Shown: in pieces, positions 1 through 4,262 of the stretch | Position numbering within the stretch: position 1 is the stretch's first letter | Layout of the letters: each line of letters opens with the position of its first letter | Translations under genes and position numbers: made by a program | Notes under the pieces: model-generated | The model's database searches: none | The model's input: only the letters and a program-made list of their open reading frames with translations | What the model was told of the DNA's origin: nothing | From: Candidatus Gastranaerophilales bacterium | Lineage (GTDB): Bacteria > Cyanobacteriota > Vampirovibrionia > Gastranaerophilales > Gastranaerophilaceae | Assembly: GCA_021201175.1 (NCBI GenBank) | Contig: JAJQFK010000057.1 | Location: forward strand, 1-6,849 | DNA length: 6,849 nucleotides | Direction: 5' to 3'

Positions 1-24
1 CACAAATTTATTCTGGCTTAGCTG

Positions 25-59
25 TTGTTTAATATTTATTCGTGCAATTTTTGCATGCT
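25..59 (-). repeat. Two-part repeated box, copy 1
   Basis: Read on the minus strand, AGCATGCAA (59 to 51) is followed after 13 nt by AAATATTAAACAA (37 to 25). The same two words, in the same order with 14 nt between them, occur on the plus strand at 3634-3669. Inside this copy TGCAA-AAA-TTGCA also forms a small palindrome. It lies just past the stop of the TolC-family gene and points out of the window, so it may belong to the control region of the next minus-strand gene. Its function is unknown; a regulator site or a promoter-associated element is an inference. Nothing else in 1-112 looks like a gene; the longest minus-strand ATG frame here is about 14 codons. Confidence 0.4.
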
Positions 60-112
60 ACGACTACTTAATTCCTTCATATTTCGTAATAATTAATAGA
101 AATATCTACAAC

Positions 113-1405
113 TCAAACATCATCATTATCAATACTAAAATTTTCATTATTTGCTTCTCTTACAAAAAAGTTCCAGGCATTGTAGTAATCAGCAAGAGCA
201 TAAGTATATGCTATTAAAATCATTCTGTAGGATTCCTCCATTGAAAGAAGTGTTGTTAAATCGATTTTGCCTTCTTCGTAACTTTTTCTTGATACAGTAA
301 TTAATTCTTCCGAATCATGAAGGAGTTCATTATTGTAATAATTTAAATTAGTTTTTGCAGTAAGAAATTTTTCATAAGCTTTTCTCAAATCATTTAAAGC
401 TTTATTTTCAACAGAAGCATAATTTAAATTAGCCTGTTCCAAATTAATTTTAGCATTGTTAATTTCAGGTAAGAATGAGTAAAAAATGGGAATGTTTATA
501 AGATTTACAGCAACGTATGCACCGTGCTTAAATATTCCGTCGCCTGACTGCCCCGGATTTTGATAACCATAACCGCCTTGAAGTTCAAAATCCGGAATTT
601 TTTGCCTGATAACAGTTACAAGACTTTTTTCCGCTATATCTATATTTTGAATGGCGATTTTTATATCAAAGCGATTTTTGATTGCTTTATCCGCAATAGA
701 ATCAAACTCCGGCATTTTTTCATAAGGTTTAGGAATTAAAAGCGGCATATAATTTTCGGTAAAAGAATCTTCAACGGTGTCGTAAAATCCGCCCGGGGAG
801 TTTATTACCTTATTAAAATCGTATAAAGCTGTTTTTACATCGTATTCGGCGAAATTTACATCAGTTTTTATTTGATTCAAAAGAAGTTTTGCTTGCAAGA
901 CATCTATCTCAGAAACAGTTCCTTTTTTATTCATATCTTTAGCAACAATCAAGATTCTGTTTAATAAATCTTCTTGATTTTTCATAGTGGTCAAAACCGA
1001 TTTTTTAGCAAGAAGATTAGTATAAGCTTCTCTTACGTCCATTCTTAAATCAGCTTCTAAATATGCAATATCAATATTTGAAAGTTCGTATTCAGATTGT
1101 GCAAGTTTTTTTCTTGCGCCGCGTTTGCCGATTTCAATTGTTTGAGAAACTCCAATTTGCTGCGGGTTTCCTTTTCCGGATTGCCCAAAATTATAAAATG
1201 TGTTAATTCCCGGATTTTGAAGCCTGTTTGCGGACTTAATATTGTTCTCTCTTATTTTTATATTGAGTCTTGAAGATTGAATATCTAAATTATTGGCAGC
1301 AGCAATCGATACAGCTTGCTGAATTGTTATTTTATTAGTTTCTATAATGGATTCGGCAGGCAGTGAACATAAAAATAAGATAATAAATAATAGTATTTTT
1401 TTCAT
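113..1405 (-). CDS. TolC/CzcC-family outer membrane efflux protein
   Basis: Outer membrane factor of a tripartite efflux system, forming the trimeric channel that lets substrates leave through the outer membrane. From ATG 1405 the product is 430 aa, normal for the family. It starts MKKILLFIILFLCSLPAES, a Sec signal peptide. Two OEP-type halves follow: the first has an Asn/Gln-rich start and the family-typical QTIEIGKRGARKKLA near residue 90; the second, from about residue 240, has long amphipathic helices and the usual SYEEGKIDLTTLLSMEESYR segment near residue 375. The GKRGAR word resembles heavy-metal CzcC/CusC members more than TolC itself, but the substrate cannot be read from the sequence. 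The frame is open to a TTG at 1426, but that start adds residues ahead of a complete signal peptide and has no ribosome binding site, so ATG 1405 is preferred. Family members usually sit with HlyD and RND genes; any such partner would lie left of the window. Confidence 0.9.
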   Translation of the reverse strand: MKKILLFIILFLCSLPAESIIETNKITIQQAVSIAAANNLDIQSSRLNIKIRENNIKSANRLQNPGINTFYNFGQSGKGNPQQIGVSQTIEIGKRGARKKLAQSEYELSNIDIAYLEADLRMDVREAYTNLLAKKSVLTTMKNQEDLLNRILIVAKDMNKKGTVSEIDVLQAKLLLNQIKTDVNFAEYDVKTALYDFNKVINSPGGFYDTVEDSFTENYMPLLIPKPYEKMPEFDSIADKAIKNRFDIKIAIQNIDIAEKSLVTVIRQKIPDFELQGGYGYQNPGQSGDGIFKHGAYVAVNLINIPIFYSFLPEINNAKINLEQANLNYASVENKALNDLRKAYEKFLTAKTNLNYYNNELLHDSEELITVSRKSYEEGKIDLTTLLSMEESYRMILIAYTYALADYYNAWNFFVREANNENFSIDNDDV

Positions 1406-1415
1406 TTTATAAAAT

Positions 1416-1445
1416 ATTATATTCAAAAAAATGCAAAATTGTAAA
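1416..1445 (-). promoter_or_regulatory. Promoter for the TolC-family gene, near-leaderless
   Basis: On the minus strand, TTTACA (1445-1440) and a perfect TATAAT (1421-1416) are separated by 18 nt. The -10 box ends only 10 nt before ATG 1405, so transcription should begin within a few bases of the start codon. No Shine-Dalgarno sequence fits in between, which agrees with a leaderless or very short-leader mRNA. The boxes are visible; the start site is inferred. Confidence 0.55.
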
Positions 1446-1504
1446 AAAAATATGTCAATTTACCTAATAATTATCTTTTGGAGTAAAAAACAACCTATTT
1501 TTGC

Positions 1505-1553
1505 AAAAAATGCAAAAAATGATAAAAAATTTTGCAAATTTGGAAATTTTTCC
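1505..1553. promoter_or_regulatory. Phased A-tracts, probable intrinsic DNA bend
   Basis: A-tracts at 1505-1510, 1514-1519, 1524-1529, 1536-1538 and 1544-1546 are spaced about 9-10 bp apart, close to one helical turn, which is the pattern that bends DNA. The first tracts lie in a TGCAAAAAA direct repeat. A short palindrome, GGAAA-TT-TTTCC, ends the stretch at 1542-1553. It sits between two divergent promoters, so it could serve as a curved upstream element for either. Confidence 0.4.
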
Positions 1554-1589
1554 ATAAAATATTTCAAATTGAGTATTAAAAATTAAAGG

Positions 1590-1630
1590 TTTTGTAAAAA
1601 AAATTTCACTTTTTCTATTTTTTTACAAAA
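1590..1630. promoter_or_regulatory. 13-bp inverted repeat, candidate operator
   Basis: TTTTGTAAAAAAA (1590-1602) and TTTTTTTACAAAA (1618-1630) are perfect inverted copies with 15 nt between them. The right arm ends 6 bp before the -35 box of the plus-strand promoter at 1637. The arms are low in complexity, so chance pairing of A and T runs is possible, but the central GT/AC step is kept and supports a real dyad. A regulator site is an inference. Confidence 0.35.
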
Positions 1631-1636
1631 AAGGTA

Positions 1637-1665
1637 TGGACAAAACTCCAAAATTGAGTTATTAT
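1637..1665 (+). promoter_or_regulatory. Near-consensus promoter for the 137-aa protein gene
   Basis: TGGACA (1637-1642, five of six to TTGACA), a 17-nt spacer and TATTAT (1660-1665, five of six to TATAAT) form a sigma-70-type promoter. The predicted start near 1672 leaves a leader of about 45 nt before ATG 1717. Confidence 0.6.
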
Positions 1666-1716
1666 ATCATGTGGTGTTAAAAGAGTTTGTAAAATTTTGG
1701 AGAAAGCGAGGTGCTT

Positions 1717-2130
1717 ATGAACGTTAATGCTGTTGGGTTCCTGTTTGCGGACAAAATTAAAACGAAAGGTCTTGCAAAAGCTAATAATTATACCTGTACA
1801 ATTTTAAAACAAGCCGGCGAGAATGATTACCTGCGAAAAACTATAAGCGCCCCAATAATAAAAAATACAAAAAATAATCTGGTTTCTTCTTCTGCTGCAA
1901 AATCTGATGTTTATTCGGCTCTGGATTCTATTTCAAAGAAAAACCCTGCTTCTAAATTTGTCGGGGCAACAATTAAAGACGGCGTAAAAGAAACAGAAAC
2001 TCATTCCCTGCTTTCTGATAAGTTATATGCAGTCAGAACAAAAGACGAAAACGGGAAAAACCATTTTAGAATTCTAACTAAAAACGGTACAAAAAAATTA
2101 TTAGAAAAGAATTTGAATATTACAGCTTAA
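1717..2130 (+). CDS. Hypothetical protein, 137 aa, Lys-rich
   Basis: I do not recognise this family. The product begins MNVNAVGFLFADKIKTKG, is soluble in character with no membrane segment or clear signal peptide, and is rich in Lys, Asn and Ser. A Ser/Lys-rich linker around residues 54-62 separates a basic N-terminal part from a C-terminal part (about 62-137) that looks like a small alpha/beta domain, with KLYAVRTKDENGKNHFRILT reading as two beta strands around a turn. ATG 1717 is preferred because GAGG at 1708-1711 is 5 nt upstream; an in-frame GTG at 1711 preceded by GGAG (1699-1702) would add two residues and cannot be excluded. It has its own promoter and a hairpin after the stop, so it is probably monocistronic. 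It could be a small cytosolic or secreted accessory protein; no function is assigned. Confidence 0.75.
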   Translation: MNVNAVGFLFADKIKTKGLAKANNYTCTILKQAGENDYLRKTISAPIIKNTKNNLVSSSAAKSDVYSALDSISKKNPASKFVGATIKDGVKETETHSLLSDKLYAVRTKDENGKNHFRILTKNGTKKLLEKNLNITA

Positions 2131-2140
2131 AATGTCCGAG

Positions 2141-2176
2141 AAAATTTCGCGATACGGAACGGGAGCGAAATTTTTT
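2141..2176 (+). terminator. Hairpin after the 137-aa protein gene
   Basis: AAAATTTCGC (2141-2150) and GCGAAATTTT (2165-2174) are perfect 10-bp arms around a 14-nt loop, and the right arm runs on into two more T. It begins 10 nt after the stop codon. The stem is AT-rich with a short T tail, so it is a plausible but not strong intrinsic terminator. Confidence 0.5.
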
Positions 2177-2420
2177 ACAAAACGAACAGCTGAACCAAAG
2201 GTTAAGCTTGTGAGCTTGTATCCGTCAGCGAAGCTGTTAGGTGAGTGACGCCTTGAAAAGGTGAGCCCCAATTTTTCGGTGACGAGGAGCGGAATTCCGG
2301 ACGGCTGAAAGCCGGTAAGCGAACAGAAGAAGCCGGCAGGAGCGAAGCTCCAGAGGCGCTACTCTGTGAGCGCAATAGGAATTTCAAGAAGTCATCGAAA
2401 AATGCGGGCGACACTAGATT
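2177..2420. other. GC-richer noncoding island of small hairpins
   Basis: No credible gene lies here. The base composition is clearly richer in G and C than the flanking genes. It holds a chain of perfect short hairpins: AAGCT-TGTG-AGCTT (2204-2217), CAGC-GAA-GCTG (2226-2236), CCTT-GAA-AAGG (2251-2261), CGGCT-GAA-AGCCG (2302-2314), GGAGC-GAA-GCTCC (2339-2351) and GCGCT, 8 nt, AGCGC (2356-2373). Four of the six share the same GAA triloop. The last two belong to a module repeated at 4112. The island lies between two convergent genes. It could be a structured RNA, a REP-like dispersed repeat or the remnant of a mobile element; the sequence alone does not decide. Confidence 0.5.
2330..2420 (+). 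repeat. Hairpin repeat module, copy A
   Basis: Positions 2330-2379 match 4112-4160 at about 41 of 50 aligned bases, including AAGCCG, CAGGAGC, AGCTCC and TACTCTGTGA. Similarity resumes at AAAAATGC followed by GGCG and then GATT near 2396-2420 (compare 4178-4199). The module holds two hairpins and ends directly beside the terminator of the minus-strand CcdA-like gene. Confidence 0.6.
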
Positions 2421-2447
2421 AAAAAAATCCGGCAAAAGCCGGATTTT
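2417..2447 (-). terminator. Intrinsic terminator of the thioredoxin/CcdA operon
   Basis: On the minus strand, directly after the TAG stop of the CcdA-like gene, AAAATCCGGC, loop TTTT, GCCGGATTTT forms a 10-bp stem (2447-2438 and 2433-2424) whose T run continues to seven bases. This is a textbook rho-independent terminator. It may also work weakly on the plus strand. Confidence 0.85.
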
Positions 2448-3158
2448 CTATATATTTGTAAAAACCAAATAATATATAAACAGTCCTGCTAATAGCAGTA
2501 TAAGTCCGCTTAATTTCATTAAAATTGATGAATATTTTGCAAGGACTCCTGAATGTTTTAATGTTGATGTAAATAATGCAAAAAATATTATTATAATACA
2601 TTGCCCCAGTGCAAAACAAAAAAGCAGTAAAATTGAAAAAAGGATATTAGTTGAAAATGCAGCTAATGCCATTATACTTGCCAGTATAGGCGAAGAACAC
2701 GGGCTTGCCGCTAACGCAAAAAATACACCGATTATAAACGGAAATACAATTAAACTGCCATTTTTATTTTGAGGCATTTTTTTTATCACGGCGGGAAATT
2801 GTATTTCAAGTATACCCAAAAGATTCAGCCCTAATATTACAATTACCGAAGCGAATAAAAGCCAAATAACTGGAGTCGCAAAACCTGTAAAGGCTTTGCC
2901 CGTGAGTGCACATATAACTCCGATTATACTCAAAACAAATGCAAGTCCAATAGAAAATGAAATCATTTGTATGAATAATTTCTTATTTCCTTCTTTTGAA
3001 TACCCTCCGACATAACCTATAATTAAAGGAAGAATTCCTAAACTGCACGGCGATAATGAAGAAATTATTCCGGCAAGAAAAGATAAAATCAAAAGAGTCG
3101 GAACCATTACGGCACTATTTGCAGAGTACTGTGTAAATATCTGTATGATATTATCCAT
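2448..3158 (-). CDS. ccdA: CcdA/DsbD-type transmembrane thiol electron carrier
   Basis: Integral membrane protein of 236 aa that moves reducing equivalents from cytosolic thioredoxin across the membrane to an extracytoplasmic thioredoxin-like partner. It has about six hydrophobic segments. The two redox cysteines are visible in paired SPCS motifs, Cys38 (LSPCSLGILPLI) and Cys154 (AASPCSSPILASI), the pseudo-symmetric arrangement of the CcdA/DsbD-beta family, and the length matches short CcdA proteins. ATG 3158 is supported by AGAGG at 3172-3168. The start overlaps the stop of the upstream thioredoxin-like gene by 8 bp, so the two are translationally coupled. The product could serve cytochrome c maturation, disulfide isomerisation or peroxide/metal stress; no cytochrome or Dsb gene is nearby to choose between these. 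The symbol indicates family only. Confidence 0.88.
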   Translation of the reverse strand: MDNIIQIFTQYSANSAVMVPTLLILSFLAGIISSLSPCSLGILPLIIGYVGGYSKEGNKKLFIQMISFSIGLAFVLSIIGVICALTGKAFTGFATPVIWLLFASVIVILGLNLLGILEIQFPAVIKKMPQNKNGSLIVFPFIIGVFFALAASPCSSPILASIMALAAFSTNILFSILLLFCFALGQCIIIIFFALFTSTLKHSGVLAKYSSILMKLSGLILLLAGLFIYYLVFTNI

Positions 3159-3543
3159 CTATAAGAACCTCTAATTTGGCGGTTAACTCCTCTTTTGGAA
3201 CATATCCTTCTATTTTATTTACCTGAACATCATTTTTATTTAAAAGAATTATAGTAGGAACAAGTACTATTCCGTATTTCTTTATAGAATCCTGTACTTT
3301 TCTGTTTTTGTCCAGAGCATTTACTGAAACGAAATTTACTTTGCTTTCGTAATCTTTTTCTATTTCTTTAATTACTGTTTTCATTTTTTGACAATCCATA
3401 CACATTGTAGATGTAAATGCAATGAGCGTAGGATTACTATTATCTTTTGCAATTGCATTTAAATCATTTGAATTTTTACTCATAATAAGATATACAAAAA
3501 TCGGAATAATTAATATAAGTATGATAGTTATAATGTTTTTCAT
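3151..3543 (-). CDS. Membrane-anchored thioredoxin-like protein
   Basis: A 130-aa protein with an N-terminal hydrophobic anchor (residues 3-21, MKNIITIILILIIPIFVYLI) and a thioredoxin fold facing the periplasm. The active site is Cys48-Met-Asp-Cys51 in STMCMDCQKMK, and the cis-proline is Pro96 in VLVPTIIL. The CMDC pair differs from the CGPC of classical thioredoxin and the CPHC of DsbA; the CxDC form recalls the C-terminal domain of DsbD, which suggests a reducing role. With the overlapping CcdA-like gene it makes a split DsbD: the membrane carrier hands electrons to this domain, which then reduces client proteins. The start is firm: AGGAGGG at 3554-3548 lies just ahead of ATG 3543. No dedicated substrate can be read from the sequence. 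Confidence 0.85.
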   Translation of the reverse strand: MKNIITIILILIIPIFVYLIMSKNSNDLNAIAKDNSNPTLIAFTSTMCMDCQKMKTVIKEIEKDYESKVNFVSVNALDKNRKVQDSIKKYGIVLVPTIILLNKNDVQVNKIEGYVPKEELTAKLEVLIDG

Positions 3544-3570
3544 TTTTCCCTCCTGAAAATAACATTACAC

Positions 3571-3592
3571 TAAGTTAGTATAAACTAAATTA
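3571..3592. promoter_or_regulatory. Interrupted palindrome over the thioredoxin promoter
   Basis: The plus strand reads TAA-N-TTAGT-ATAA-ACTAA-N-TTA, a 22-bp dyad with perfect inner and outer arms. On the minus strand its centre contains TATACT (3582-3577), a good -10 candidate for the thioredoxin/CcdA operon, although no good -35 lies at the right distance. A dyad covering a -10 box would fit a repressor site. The regulator is unknown. Confidence 0.45.
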
Positions 3593-3602
3593 ACCGTTTA
3601 GG

Positions 3603-3625
3603 TATAATTTTTACATAATTTATGT
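3603..3625. promoter_or_regulatory. TATAAT box and second palindrome in the control region
   Basis: A perfect TATAAT lies on the plus strand at 3603-3608, without a convincing -35. Next to it is ACATAA-T-TTATGT (3613-3625), a perfect 6-bp-arm palindrome. These may mark a divergent plus-strand promoter reading toward the structured island at 3745, or a second operator of the minus-strand operon. Confidence 0.3.
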
Positions 3626-3633
3626 GTAATAGC

Positions 3634-3669
3634 AGCATGCAATTTTGGGTACAAAAAAATATTAAACAA
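3634..3669 (+). repeat. Two-part repeated box, copy 2
   Basis: AGCATGCAA (3634-3642), 14 nt, then AAATATTAAACAA (3657-3669). The same pair occurs on the minus strand at 59-25 with 13 nt between the parts. Here it points toward the hairpin island on its right. Two long exact words in fixed order at two sites about 3.6 kb apart are unlikely by chance, even in AT-rich DNA, because AGCATGCAA is not low in complexity. Confidence 0.4.
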
Positions 3670-3869
3670 TCTGTAACAAAGAATAAGTTTGAAACAAAGC
3701 GGGAGTCTTTTATTTATGGCTTATTTAAACTTAACTCAAATTAAAATTTTGTCCTCCGGACGGGGAAACTTTTTAAAAAAGTTTCACAAAATTTGTGCCG
3801 TAGAACTTCGTTCATTAATCAATTGTAACGCTCAACCAGAGCGGGTGAACTCACTTACGTTCAAACAGC

Positions 3870-3993
3870 GGATTTCGCGTAGGGCGGTGTCGAGTGTAAC
3901 GAGCGAGCCCGAAGTAGCAACAGCCCGACCGAATGCAATAAGTCGTAAGACTTATGTAATGAGGTTGCAGGGGCTGTGCCGAAAGCGAAATTC
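3870..3993. ncRNA. Candidate multi-stem RNA fold
   Basis: An outer stem pairs GGATTTCGC (3870-3878) with GCGAAATTC (3985-3993), nine pairs with one G-U. It encloses GGGC/GCCC (3882-3885 with 3907-3910) and ACAGCCC/GGGCTGT (3920-3926 with 3971-3977). The latter encloses ATAAGTC-GTAA-GACTTAT (3938-3955), a perfect 7-bp stem with a GNRA-type GTAA loop. All these stems nest without conflict, as in a branched RNA. A GCAAC/GTTGC pairing (3917-3921 with 3964-3968) would compete. It matches no RNA family I know. The strand is unassigned because pairing does not reveal it; the GTAA tetraloop favours the plus strand slightly. Confidence 0.3.
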
Positions 3994-4111
3994 AAGACGC
4001 ACCCGCATTGCAGTTGTTTCGCTAACATTGATTATTCACTACGTTATAGGCACGTTGAATATCCACACTCAAACGTCTTTGCGAGCGCAACCGTCATTGC
4101 TGTATACAACT

Positions 4112-4200
4112 AAGCCGACAGGAGCAAAGCTCCGAAGGCGTTACTCTGTGAACGTAAAGGCATGGCAAAGACAGCACACAAAAATGCCGGCGCCGGATTG
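4112..4200 (+). repeat. Hairpin repeat module, copy B
   Basis: Second copy of the module at 2330-2420, in the same orientation. It carries GGAGC-AAA-GCTCC (4121-4133) and GCGTT, 8 nt, AACGT (4138-4155). Compared with copy A, the second stem changed C to T on the left and G to A on the right at paired positions, so pairing is kept. Like copy A it ends next to the terminator of a minus-strand gene. The bases just before it (TTTGCGAGCGCAACCG, 4078-4093) differ from the sequence before copy A. Confidence 0.6.
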
Positions 4201-4201
4201 A

Positions 4202-4236
4202 ATAAGAAAACAGCCGGCATGCCGGCTGATAAAAAG
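4202..4236 (-). terminator. Terminator of the surface-protein gene
   Basis: CAGCCGGCATGCCGGCTG (4211-4228) is a perfect 18-bp palindrome. On the minus strand it lies 34 nt after the stop of the surface-protein gene and is followed by TTTTCTTATT. The strong GC stem plus T-rich tail fits intrinsic termination of that gene. T residues on the other side (minus-strand 4235-4231) would allow some function in both directions. Confidence 0.75.
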
Positions 4237-4262
4237 TATTGTATTTTGATTATTGGGAAAAG

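Larger units (their letters stand above)
3745..4205. other. Second GC-richer structured island
   Basis: This stretch of about 460 bp between two minus-strand genes holds no credible protein gene but much pairing. Visible elements are GAAACTTTTT/AAAAAGTTTC (3765-3785), CACAAA-A-TTTGTG (3785-3797), CGCTC-AACCA-GAGCG (3829-3843), a nested multi-stem block at 3870-3993, and a module shared with the island at 2177-2420 near its right end. TCCGGACGG also occurs in both islands. A plus-strand frame starting at ATG 3716 stays open to 4201, but it encodes an Arg/Ser-rich sequence with no family character, as expected from GC-shifted noncoding DNA. It could be a noncoding RNA, a dispersed repeat or a decayed insertion. 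Direction of transcription is unknown. Confidence 0.45.

Noticed and set aside
1406..1426. Upstream TTG start of the TolC-family gene
   Set aside because: It would place seven residues ahead of a complete signal peptide, has no Shine-Dalgarno, and overlaps the -10 box.
2330..2417. Short shared peptide in both repeat modules (KPxGAKLxRRYSV)
   Set aside because: The frame in copy A is only about 37 codons with no start, and the paired changes preserve the hairpin rather than the peptide.
2202..2435. Minus-strand frame of 77 codons over the first hairpin island
   Set aside because: Its Ser/Pro/Phe-rich product simply mirrors the hairpin DNA, it has no ribosome binding site, and it runs through the terminator of the CcdA-like gene.
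3689..4201. Long open plus-strand frame (170 codons)
   Set aside because: It begins at a TTG, crosses an abrupt shift in composition, runs through several perfect hairpins and encodes an Arg/Ser-rich sequence with no domain. Only the first dozen codons from ATG 3716 look like a gene start.
2396..4228. Group IIC intron next to the terminators
   Set aside because: The position fits, but there is no reverse transcriptase, no recognisable domain V, and the two copies share only about 90 bp.
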